A model generated the notes under the pieces. The model searched no databases. It saw nothing but the letters and a program-made list of their open reading frames with translations, and was not told the origin of the DNA. The translations under genes and the position numbers were made by a program. Below are positions 48,988 through 59,134 of a stretch of 64,000 nucleotides of DNA, in pieces (positions within the stretch are counted from its first letter, which is position 1; every line of letters begins with the position of its first letter). Source of the stretch: Heterobasidion occidentale (taxonomy: Eukaryota > Basidiomycota > Agaricomycetes > Russulales > Bondarzewiaceae); the NCBI GenBank assembly GCA_039111635.1, contig JBCAQO010000002.1:1922001-1986000 (forward strand), given 5' to 3'.

Positions 48988-50438
48988 ATGCCTAGCGCGA
49001 CCGTCATCCGCGCAGCGTTTTTCGCCGTTGGCGCTGCTGTCGGTGGAGGGGTCGCCACCGCCCTCGGCGCATCCAAGAGGAAAGAACTCGCAGTCGCCGT
49101 CCCAGCTTCGACCTCTTTTTCTCAAAACTTTCCAGTCATTGACACCAGTGCCAAAGGAGACTTGCGTCTATCGCCTTCAGCAGGGTCTGAGGTTGTTTCT
49201 GTATTGAAATATGGCAATCCAGGTTCGGAGTCGTCCAGTCTAACGGCCTATACTCATCGCATACCGTTATATAGGCCCTCTGTCAGATCAGCTCGTTAGA
49301 AAAGCATACGCGGCTGCTTACGATCGCCGTCTGCGACATCCTGCCTGGGTATGAATCTATGCTCGCTGGTCAATTTAAAGTTCTAAGTCGAGGGCTTTAA
49401 TCCCAGACAGCGGAGCATCTGACCGCATCGTCTCTCGGACGCTCGGGGTCTGGGAAGGGTCCCTCAGAGAGTGAGACGGGTGATCGTCAGAAGTCGCAAT
49501 TCAAGGAAGACGAGACAATTCCTTTGCCATTCCGTGCACGGCTGCAGGATTATTTCCGGAGTGGATATGACCGTGGCCACATGTGAGCGTCTCCGCTTCC
49601 AGTCATGATTGAAAATATTTACGATTTGTACATAGGGTCCCAGCCGCTGATGCGAAGAAATCCCAGGCTCGTGGATTTGATGTTCGTCTGACGAGTGTCC
49701 AGCTTATGATTGAAGTAACAGGATGCGATGGACGAGACGTTCCTTCTTTCTAACATCGCGCCTCAGGTCGGTGCAGGATTCAACCGTCACTGTGCGTTCA
49801 TTTGCGATATTCATTTCGATCATCAGCACTCACCTTGATTATCGTGTGATATTTTAGACTGGGCCTACGTAGAGGATTGGTGCCGGCGTCTAACCGGCTC
49901 CTTCGCGGATGTGTATGTCTTTACCATTCCGTTGTACCTCCCGCACCGTGATCCAGACGGTAAATGGCGAGTGGTCAGTCGCCTTTCTTTCACTCTTTCA
50001 TGCGTTCACACTCGATTCTGAAATACTGTCTTCTTTTGCAGACGCACGAAGTAATTGGCAATCCTCCAAATATTTCTGTACCGACGCATTTCGCCAAGGT
50101 TGTTCTCACGTCGCGGCCATCTTCTCCTTCCACACCCAACGTCCTTGAGATATCGACAGGTGCGTTTGTCCTCCCAAACGCGATTATTCCGGACGAGGCG
50201 CCGTTGGAAAGCTTTGTGGTCCCGGGTGAGCGCCTCTTTCTTCTCAAAGATCACGACGGCATCATGCTGACCAGGAGGGCGTGTCACAGTTGAGACAGTA
50301 GAGCGTGCCGCAGGTTTAACCCTTTTCTCCGACGCAATTAAGAATGGATCGAAGCACATCTGCAAGACGACCAAGTGCGATGTCATTGTGCGCCGATTCG
50401 ATGATGCGCAGAAAAAGCCGAAGGCTGTCTCTCACTAG
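48988..50438 (+). CDS. NUC1: Mitochondrial DNA/RNA non-specific endonuclease (EndoG/NUC1)
   Basis: Start MPSATVIRAAFFAVGAAVGG is a mitochondrial or membrane-anchoring leader. The nuclease domain reads 'KGDLRLSPSAGSEVVSVLKYG', 'AYDRRLRHPAW', then the active-site motif 'YDRGHMVPAADAKKSQ' (DRGH with the general-base His), 'DETFLLSNIAPQVGAGFNRH' with the metal-binding Asn, 'WAYVEDWCRRLTGSFADVYV', 'TIPLYLPHRDPDGKW' and 'THEVIGNPPNISVPTHFAKV'. The end is 'FDDAQKKPKAVSH', TAG at 50436. Around eight introns; one after 'KKSQ' starts with GC (49667). NUC1 acts in mitochondrial DNA turnover and in programmed cell death. Frames are intact. Confidence 0.92.
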
Positions 50439-50581
50439 TCTACCTTTACGTCAGACGCGGTCTGCCATAAAATTTCTCGAGCAGTCGTCTTAAACCGCTA
50501 GATTCTAGATCCTTGTTTCATGAAGGCGAGAGGCGTGATGAGCAAGATTGCATGGCATGCTAGGAATGATATTATATGAAT

Positions 50582-51580
50582 CTAGAAGTCAGATAGCATA
50601 TCCTTGATCGCATCCCAGTACTTGGGGTCTACCCGCTTCCGAATCTCCAATTTTGTGAGCCAGGCGAAGTCAGAGACATTTTTACCGTCTGGCCGCACTT
50701 GGCCAGCCATGATGTGAGCTTTGAAAAAGAAGACGCAAGTCTGGAACACATATGTGAATAAGTTGCGTAAAAGAATCGATAGATGGACATACTTTCGAGG
50801 GCGTGGAGGGGTCTTTAGGTGGTACGGCAGGATGGATTTCATGGAGACCTATCGGCTTTCGGCTGACGATCCAGGTGTCCATGCCCTCGCCGCATTGTGC
50901 AATAAGGTCGCGACGCGCAGCCTTTGGAAGGCAAAGTTCATGGAAAGTTTCGTACAAATTCGGCACAGGCGTACCTGATGCAGAAGCTCGCCCTCCTCGA
51001 CCTCGCCTTGCGGGAATCCCCACACGTCACGCCCGTTCTCCTTCCGTTGGACCAGCAAGTACAGGTTCCGCTGTCCCTTTCGGTCCAAGCTCTTTACATC
51101 CCCGCTCTCGTCACTCGCGTGCTTACGGGATACCGTCGACTCGTCTTCGGCCTGCCCAAACTTCTTCAAATCCTCCGCCGTGAGCTTCGCGCCAGGCGCG
51201 TTGCGAGAATCCGCGCCGAATCCGCGCCCAAACGCGGTGCGATCGCGCTGGCGCTCTTCAAGGTTGAACTTCGCCTCGAGGAGCGAGCCCTGCTTGAAAT
51301 AGAACTCGTATGGGAATGGGTTGTGCAGCGCGCGACGGATGCGGGCCTGGTAGGCGTAGAAAGCGCGCTCGAAGAACGATGGGGTGCGCGTAAGTATAGG
51401 CGAGCGATTCAATATTACAGAAGTGTGAAGAATCGGCCGAGAGGCCTGCTTTGGACGAGGTTTAACGGGCGGAGGAAGTACTGTCGAGGTCGCTTCCGTT
51501 GACGCTACGGCCTCCGTAGCCAGCCCGCGGTAACACGAATTAAGGACACGAGCTGAGAGAAATGTTAAGCGGTAAGACAT
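50582..51580 (-). CDS. MRPL17: Mitochondrial ribosomal protein mL46
   Basis: Large-subunit mitoribosomal protein with a Nudix-like fold. Start MSYRLTFLSARVLNSCYRGL at 51580 is a mitochondrial presequence. Key stretches: 'RPILHTSVILNRSPILTRTP', 'FFERAFYAYQARIRRALHNP', 'EDLKKFGQAEDES', 'RNLYLLVQRKENGRDVWGFP', 'GEVEEGELLHQAARRDLIAQ' (the Nudix-like turn), 'TWIVSRKPIGLHEI'. The last exon gives 'TCVFFFKAHIMAGQV' and 'FAWLTKLEIRKRVDPKYWDA', ending IKDMLSDF at 50582. Two introns. It has the expected length of about 290 residues. Convergent with NUC1. Confidence 0.9.
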
Positions 51581-51806
51581 TCGTGCACTCGGAGGAGAGC
51601 GTACCTGTGGTATGTCGCCTACATGAGGAAAGCCAGGAGCGGGAGGAATGGTTCATGGCTGGATGTCAGACAACTCGATACTCGATTCGGAAACAGCACA
51701 GAAAATCTGCTTACGTAATTTACTTTGCTTGTTTGGGCAGCCGCTCCGCTGCTCGAGTCCGCGCAACTCGTTGGGCTTGTAAGGCAACGGCCACTGTCTT
51801 CCAACC

Positions 51807-53692
51807 ATGTCCCTCTCACTGGTCTCCAACGCGTATCTTGATGAGAGCTCCGCGAGCTTACGCTTGAAACCCGGTCTATGGAAGGTATGCACCGTTCAGC
51901 GTTGCTTTCTGTCGATGCAGCTTAGATGTCCCGGAGTAGGGATATCAACGGACAGGGCTCATGACTTCGGAAGAGCTCGCCCTCATCACGAGGGTTGACC
52001 GACAACCAAGAGCAAAAGTAGAGTCCATATTGCTCTCGGAAGGCCAAACCTACGCGCTTCTATACCTTCGGCTGCTCAAGAAGTTCCAAGCAGTTGACAC
52101 CCTACAGTGTATCCTTGTCCTCATCACGGATGCCATCGCTGGTGCGCGATATGCATTTGGTTTATAATGCCGCATTTAATCGTCGGCTCAATAGATCACG
52201 ACGAACGCATATCGCTGTTCACGAAAGCAGCAGAATCAGACCCAGAGCTACCCTATGGGCCGCTACTCCGGTGCGCTCTATGCCAGATCTACACATATAT
52301 ACTCGTCTTGATACAGATTTTATAAAGTGTCCTCGAGACCACAGATGACTTTGTACAGCTCAAAGCCGCTCAGATCCTCACAGTTTTATTGAGGTATGTG
52401 CGTCATGCGACTAGTGATTCTTGTTGATCTAGGACCAACACATACCGCATCTCTACCTTAGCTCTGAATCGACGCCTATTTCCCACCATCACCTTCAGCC
52501 ATTCCTCGCCACACTATCGACTTTCGTGCAGAACGCATCACATAACAAACTAGATATCGCCGTACAGTGTCTAGAAGTTATCCTACCTCGCCCTGAAGTG
52601 CGAAAAGCAGTTTGGGAACATCCAAGCATCATCGCTGGGTGGGTTGACTTTTCTCTTTCTTTCAGGATGATATATTCAGACTCACGATTCGACAGCTTAG
52701 TGGACGTCTTGAAGCGTAAATCTGGTCCTCAAATGAGCTACCAAGTTGGGTATTGCTTCTGGCTATTATCGTTCGAACAGGAGGTTGCAGAGCAAATCAA
52801 TCAGTAAAGCTTATGCTTTCTTTGCGCTTGTAGAGCATGCTGACTGCTTCTTAGGAAATATGACATCATACCACTGTTTGTTGACATTGCTCAAGCAGCA
52901 GTCAAAGAGAAAGTAATTCGTGTCATAGTCGCAACATTCAGGGTGCGTCTCTTGCAGCTCGACATTTACGTGTCAAAAAACCTGACCTCACAACAGAACC
53001 TTGTCACGAAAGCCCCATCCGCGAACCTTCCCGCCATGCTAGTATCACATCTTCTGCCCTTCTCGAACAATCTAGCCACGCGCAAATGGTCAGATGAGGA
53101 TGTCCTCGAAGATGTACAATTTCTTCGTGACGAGCTCAAGACAAGATTCGAGAGCCTTACGTATGTTACTGTTTTCGTGAATTCTATCTGGCACGATCTA
53201 AGCCTCGTGCAGAACATGGGACGAATATACCTCGGAGCTGACCTCTGGACACCTGTCTTGGACACCGGTCCACGAATCGGATATGTTCTGGAAAGAGAAT
53301 GCCGTCAAACTGAATGAGAAGGACCATGCCTGCCTCAAGTTTGTGTTATGCTTCGCTGAACCGAGTTGGACACTAATGATGCCGAGCATCGCCTTGCCTT
53401 ACATAGACAACTGATCAGTCTGCTTCAAGAGTCGCTGGACCCCGTCGTGCTCGCTGTAGCCGCGCACGACTTGGGACAGTACGTTAAACACTATGAGCGA
53501 GGCAAGAAGTACGTCTGCCATCCAATATTTGCTGTGTGTTTGTCATGGAAAACTCGTTTCCGCAGGGTCGTGACCGATTTCGGTGCAAAGACGCGTGTGA
53601 TGGAGCTGATGTCGCACAAGAATCCAGATGTTAGGTACCAAGCTCTTCTATCGGTACAACAGCTGGTTAGCCACCCGTGGCAAGCAGTCTGA
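51807..53692 (+). CDS. VMA13: V-type ATPase V1 subunit H
   Basis: Regulatory subunit that activates and brakes the vacuolar proton pump. Start MSLSLVSNAYLDESSASLRL. The sequence then follows the family closely: 'GYQRTGLMTSEELALITRVD', 'LLSEGQTYALLYLRLLKKF', 'DHDERISLFTKAAESDPELP', 'DDFVQLKAAQILTVLLSSES', 'DIAVQCLEVILPRPEVRKAV', 'GPQMSYQVGYCFWLLSFEQE', 'NLVTKAPSANLPAMLVSHLL', 'KWSDEDVLEDVQFLRDELKT', 'YTSELTSGHLSWTPVHESD', 'HDLGQYVKHYERGKK', 'LMSHKNPDVRYQALLSVQQL'. It ends SHPWQAV, TGA 53692. At least nine introns. One acceptor (TAG before GGATATCAACGG) removes an apparent stop at the second exon. Confidence 0.92.
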
Positions 53693-54014
53693 AAGACCCG
53701 TTGAAGGTATGGAGATCGAGATGTGATAAGATAGGTAACGACATGAGAAAGAATTGAGGACTCACGTATATAATTATTTTCAATATCACCTTCTTCGTGG
53801 CCGGAGTCGTTGCAGATCGTGATAACTGACTAAATGGGACGCAATCATCTCTGTCGGTGTGCATCGACTTTGTTCCCCGCAATACGCGAGGGTAGTACAA
53901 TTCCTCTTTCCCCATAGCGCTGAGGTATCTTTCGTTTGTTTTGTTTCCTCTTCCACTTAGCCTCGTACCGGTGCTCATCTTTCCCCACATCCAGTCTGCC
54001 CTGAATAGCCAACG
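53693..54014. other. Intergenic region
   Basis: About 320 bp, 3' end of VMA13 and promoter of the RecQ-like gene. No feature recognised. Confidence 0.4.
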
Positions 54015-56279
54015 ATGACGCCGTCCTTCAAGCCCTCTGATGGACGCCCTTCGTCGAGCGCTAACAAGCGCCCAGCTACGAATTATCTACCGACACCTCC
54101 TCCGTCGAAACAGCAGAAAGTATCCACTCCCTCCAGCAGCGATGACGAGCTGTGGAGCAATTTCCTTGATGTGGACGAATGGGATCTTGAAGAAACTCGC
54201 CTTCTGTCATTGCCGCCCATTGACCTTGCAGAGATTGAACGTATCTTGAATAGGACCTTTCGTCTCACAGCTTTTCGTCTAGGCCAGATGGAGGCCATCG
54301 AAGCGACTCTGTGCGGCAGGGATGTTTTCTCTGTCATGCCGACCGGAGGAGGTAAAAGCCTCACGTTTCAACTCCCCGCAATCCACGATAATGCCGCTAG
54401 AGGTGGCATGACTCTAGTCATTTCACCCCTTATTTCTCTCGTGGTTGATCAGGTCATGCATCTGAGAAGCATCGACGTCGACGTTGAATTCTTCGCATCG
54501 AATACTTCCGAAGAGTATTGCGAGAGAGTTTGGAGCCGACTCGTCGAGCATGGGCCGAAGCCGGCCCTTCTCTACATCACACCCGAAAAACTCGCCTGCG
54601 ACAGACGCATGATGAGCGCCTTCAAGGATATGCATTCTGAGCAGAAACTAGCAAGAATCGTCATCGACGAAGCACACCTAATTTGTACATGGGGAAAGGA
54701 CTTTAGAGAAGATGTTTGTCTCTCGAATGCATCTCGGATGACTGTCGCGCTCACACCCTCTTTATTCCTAGTATGCAAAATTGGGGATCCTTCGCGAAGA
54801 ATTCCCCAACGTTCCTCTAATGGCTCTGACAGCGACCGCCACCGCCAAAGACCGTAGTGAAATTGTGCGCTCCCTTGGTCTCCGTACCGATCATCTATTC
54901 CTCTCGCAATCACTCCATCGTGCGAATCTTCGATATATCGTGCATACCAAGAATTCGACCGTAGCCGAGACAGTCATAGAAGACATTGCCACATTCATCA
55001 GGCAAGAGCACGAAGGCGATGCCGGCATCGTCTACTGCAACAGGAAGGAGCAGTGCGAGCAAGTCGCGCGAAAGCTTCGAGATCTGGGATTCCAGGCTAG
55101 ATTCTTCCACTCAGACATGGAGGTGTCCGAAAAGGAGGACGTACTCAAAGGTTGGCATGCGGGAGATTGGGATATAATTGTAGGGACGGTGAGCAGAGTA
55201 ATCTTGCTTGACGCGATTTGGAAACGACGATGTATTTCTTTTTTTAGGTCGCATTCGGGTTAGGGATCAACAAGCTCAATGGTATGCTCGTTCCATATGC
55301 TAATGATAAGGCTTTTGATCCTGACCACTTGACAGTGCGTTTCGTGATTCACAACGACATTCCATCGTCGCTCCTTAGGTACTTAACTTCATTGCCGTAT
55401 TCTCCTCAATTAACGACGTGACCTCTGGTTTAGTTATATGCACGAAACTGGACATGCCGGACGAGATGGGAAGGGGGCGGATTGTGTTCTGTGTACGTGT
55501 ATTGAGGGAGCTTCGCGCTGAGTGGTTCATCTTATTTTTTTTGCTGCAGACTATTCTTCCGAAGACTGCAAGCGTCGGATTGCGGCGATCCAACGTGACG
55601 CAGGGCCCGAAAAGCAACGGCTGATAGAGCTTGTCCGGGAGGTCGAGCGATTCTGCCGCAACAACGTGGATTGCCGCCGATTCCAGCTGTTGGGCCGTTT
55701 TGAGGAAGTGTTCAACCCGGAGGACTGCGCTGCATCTTGCGACAATTGTGCTGTTACTGGCCACTCTCTCTTTTCCTCTCAGCACGGCAGCTCACATGTT
55801 AAAGAGGAAACTTCTGATTGCAATGATAACAACAATGACGACACAAGGACATTGTTGAATCCTAGTATGACACCACCCTCAAGCTCGATAGACTTGGATG
55901 ATCTGCAAGGGAGGTGTTACACAGAGCTTGTGGTTCTTGATAGGATGGTGAGTCTTGTAGTTCTGACCCATCATCAATTAGCAGCCTATCTCTCTCTGTT
56001 TATCCTAGATACTTGAAGAGTCAGGAGATGTCAAAGAAGGGTTTGTATTGAACACAGAGTCATTACAAATGCTGTCATGTATCCTCCCTCAAGGTCAGTC
56101 ATTGTTTATTCATTATCAGGGATACCATTCTTACCTTGTCTGAAGACTATAAGAGTTTTAGATCAGCATTATCTGATATAGATGCAGAAGGCTTCAGAGC
56201 AACATGGACAGCCTATAGCCATCAATTTCTTACAATATGTGTAAAATTTGCAAAGCTTCGTGATTCACTCAAAAGGTAA
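54015..56279 (+). CDS. RecQ-family DNA helicase, divergent
   Basis: Start MTPSFKPSDGRPSSSANKRP. Helicase motifs in order: 0 'FRLTAFRLGQMEAIEA', I 'MPTGGGKSLTFQLPA', Ia 'LVISPLISLVVDQV', II 'IVIDEAHLICTWGKDFRED' with the RecQ aromatic loop, III 'LMALTATATAK', IV 'GIVYCNRKEQCEQVARKL', V 'VGTVAFGLGINK', VI 'YMHETGHAGRDGKG'. The zinc-binding part is 'FCRNNVDCRRFQLLGRFEEV' and 'CAASCDNCA'. After a low-complexity linker an HRDC-like segment follows: 'GFVLNTESLQMLSCILPQ/DYKSFRSAL'. The end is 'CVKFAKLRDSLKR', TAA at 56277. Six introns fit. No clear winged-helix RQC domain is visible. Motif V has GINK where RecQ has GIDK, and motif VI has HETGHAGR where it has QETGRAGR. The last 400 bp are AT-rich compared with the rest. 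Confidence 0.85.
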
Positions 56280-56763
56280 TGTGTCTGTCTAATATCAACA
56301 GGACCTTGGCCTGCTCTGGCTGGATGATCTTGGTGTGTTGATCATCTTTTATCCTCAATACCTGATCCCTGCTGGAGGCTGTATGTGCTTTACTATTCAG
56401 CAGCACATATATTCTCCAGCAGGGATCACTAAGAGGGTGAATAAATCAACATACCAAGAGCATGCCTGCCAAAGCAGTCATGTGTTATATGCACATGTCT
56501 GACAGCACACTCAATTTCTTTTGTGCACATGTCAGTCATGCCAGGCATGCCAGTCAAAGCCTCAGTCGAAATGCAGTGCTATCTACACAATCATCTTGCA
56601 GCACCCCCCGACATAAGCAAGCATGACTCCCTATCCCAGTGGTTTGGAGAAGTGGTGAGGCTGAATTGTCGAGCGGCCTCGAGCGACAGAAGTCAATAAT
56701 CCCGAGTGTCATGTGTAGCGCGTACGGCAGAATATATTAGACAATGAAGTACTTGCATGGTTT
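56280..56763. other. Intergenic region, convergent gene tails
   Basis: About 480 bp between the RecQ-like gene and TRAPPC13. Holds the inverted repeat described separately, followed by two copies of a GCACATGTC motif (56491-56499 and 56525-56533). Confidence 0.5.
56305..56480. repeat. Imperfect inverted repeat (foldback, MITE-like)
   Basis: Left arm about 56311-56393 and right arm about 56400-56478 are complementary. The strongest part pairs GATCCCTGCTGGAG with CTCCAGCAGGGATC, flanked by TGTTGAT...ATCAACA and CTTGGT...ACCAAG blocks. The loop is about 10 bases. AT-rich and without coding sense, it begins about 30 bp after the RecQ-like stop codon. It may be a small foldback transposon or a strong hairpin in the 3' UTR. 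Confidence 0.65.
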
Positions 56764-59004
56764 TTAGCCTCGCACCCATATCTCACCCACGACGTCCCAC
56801 TCCTTCAACACCCGCGCGGGCGCCGGTCGCTGCCCCTCGACAAGGGCCTTCTCTTCGTCCCCGTCCTTCCACCGATCCTCCACCAACAACACCCTCAGCC
56901 CACCGACAGTCGAGAAACCCGCTCTCACCGGCAGGTAAGCCAGCTCGAAATCCCAAGACGCTTCCACCTTCGCAGCCGGAAGCTTGACATCGTGCGAGGC
57001 CGAAGAGTCGTCGTCGCTCTCGATGCTCCCCTGCGGCTCCTCGCCCGGAGGAGACAGGCGGACGGGCGGGAGGAAGAGCGCCGACGCGCCGAGGTATCTC
57101 GCGCCGCCGGCGCTCGGTTTGGCGTATTTCTCTGCGTCTTCAGGGTCCGGCACGGGGCTCGGCAGAAGCGGCACGCCGTCTCCAGAGCGTTCGTCCTCTC
57201 CGTGCGTCGGGTACTGCTGCCGCGGCGAGCCCACGAGCGTGCGGTCGTCCATTACCCTGCTCAGCGGCGTCGAGGTTACAGAAGGCGACGCAAGCCCGAT
57301 GGGCTTCACCGACGCGCGTCGATCGACGGATTCAACAGCAGGAGCAGACGGTTGTGGTGATGGGCGTATCTGCGTCGGTTGAACATGCTGCACAGCTATC
57401 GAGAGCACGCGGTCCCGACCCCGCGCGCGCACCATCGACGCCGACACGGCAAGTGTGAACGCCACGTTGAAAGGAGTCTCGATCAAGAGAGGATCGCGGG
57501 GGATGGCTCGAACTACGAGGTCGACGTCAACAGCGTCGATCATCGGGATCGTCGCCATTGTCAGCCCCTGCCCCGACGCCATCGCCTGCCCTGCAGACCC
57601 AAAAGTGACGGGGCTCTGGGTTCTCGGAGGGATGGACATGGGGCGATTCTTAAATGGCGAACTTGGACGGTATGGTGCAGGACCGATCGGCGGCGTGCTC
57701 GCCCGCGAAGGGGGTCGTGAGCCCTGTGATGGGGTCTGGACAGTGGCGGAGCGTTGGAGATGCAAGGGAAGGGCTGACGGAGGTTGGCGTGGTGGTTGAG
57801 TGGGAGGGAGAAGAGGTATTCGCCGAGAGAGCATCTGCAGTAGATCGCTCAATAAAATATGCAGCGCCTGAGATCGATAGTCACTCACCGACGTCAGCAG
57901 CCGCCCTGGCTCACCAAACGACGACCTCCATGTAATATCGAGTCGCCCGAGGGGTATAACCTGTCCTGGTGGATGCTGGACGGTAAAAGTCGGCAAGACG
58001 GTGGCGCTGAGGATGTACAAGTACTGCCTCGCGTCTAGAGGCTGCATCATCCCTGTTGGTCCGGAGAACAAACTCTCCCCGCCTGCAGACATGGCGTCGG
58101 CGTCCAATGCGCCAGCGGCAAAGACGTTGGCATCGTCCACTCGCCAACCCTGCGCGGGCTCAAAGAGCATACGCTCAAACCACATAGGCTCTTGGGTGAG
58201 ATTCTGTATATGAACCTCGAGGAACACCTTCTCGCGCTCATTGCGCGACAGCAGGGCGGACGGTGACCGCGGCACGTGAACCTTCGTCTTGACTGACAGC
58301 GGATTCGTGACCTGCTCACATGAAAACAAGTGACTTTAAACAACGCTGCTCGCGAGAATGCTCAAGGGCACGCACCACAAACTTGTAGAATTTGCGGAAC
58401 GTCTGTACACTCGGATCGCGGTCCACCGCGCCCTCCGAGGACGCGGCTGCGGGTGGACGGGCGCCAGGCGGGAGCTGGTAGGTGACGGTACACGCGAGGA
58501 CGTGTTGTCCGAGCTCCTTGATCTCATGCTGCACGACGGTCTCGAGGGTGTCGCCCGCGGCGAGAATGTACGTCGGGCCGCCAAGCTCGGCAAGGAGGAC
58601 CTTGCTCGTCGCAGTCTGCATCTCGACGCGCAGCGCGACGCTGCTGACGGCGCCCGCGGCCTCATTGTTCACTGCGAGCGCGCCCGAGAAAGTCTCGCCG
58701 AGCTGGATGGCGCCGAAGGAGGCAGGGAGGGTGAGGAGCTCGGCCACGCCCGAGAGGTCGCGCAGTGTCTTCGGGTGGCCAGGGAGCGGAGCCTTGCCTT
58801 GGAGAGAGAGGACGGAGGCGGTGGAGTGTGCAGAAAAGGCGGGAGAGCTGGAGTAGAAGGGCTCCCAGGCGCTCGCCAAAGAGGGCCGCTACTTATGAGG
58901 TTCGACCGTCATCCTCTCGACAAGTCGTTCATGCGACAACAAGACCAGCAACGTACGGAGAGCCGCATCACCTTGAGCGAAAGCAGGTGCCCCGGTCCAT
59001 CCAT
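56764..59004 (-). CDS. TRAPP complex subunit 13 (DUF974)
   Basis: Homologue of TRAPPC13, part of a Golgi/autophagy Rab GEF complex. The first exon (59004-58957) is MDGPGHLLSLKVMRLS; a 60-odd-base intron leads to 'RPSLASAWEPFYSSSPAFSA', the conserved N-terminus of the mushroom proteins. Then 'LLTLPASFGAIQLGETFSGA', 'YILAAGDTLETVVQHEIKEL', 'HVLACTVTYQLPPGA', 'TFRKFYKFVVTNPLSVKTKV' across an intron (about 58370-58306), 'NEREKVFLEVHIQNLTQEPM', 'GMMQPLDARQYLYILSATV' and 'LDITWRSSFGEPGRLLTS'. A Pro/Ser-rich insertion, probably disordered, precedes the last beta domain ('DLVVRAIPRDPLLIETPFNV', 'ELAYLPVRAGFSTVGGLRVL'), ending WDVVGEIWVRG. The long insertion is common in basidiomycetes. It lies 130 bp downstream of the TPR-CHAT gene on the same strand. 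Confidence 0.88.
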
Positions 59005-59134
59005 CTCGTCGTCGTTCCAGGTGGTGGTGGTTCAAGTAGACTGTCGTTCAAGCTCCGATCTCCCACAAGTGTGCACTTTGTCCATACAGCCACCTGGCCA
59101 ACGAAAACCATTCTACGTAGTGGATTACTATTTA

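Noticed and set aside
51920..51945. Apparent in-frame stop near the start of V-ATPase subunit H
   Set aside because: Using the TAG before GGATATCAACGG as the splice acceptor removes the stop and gives the conserved GYQR sequence.
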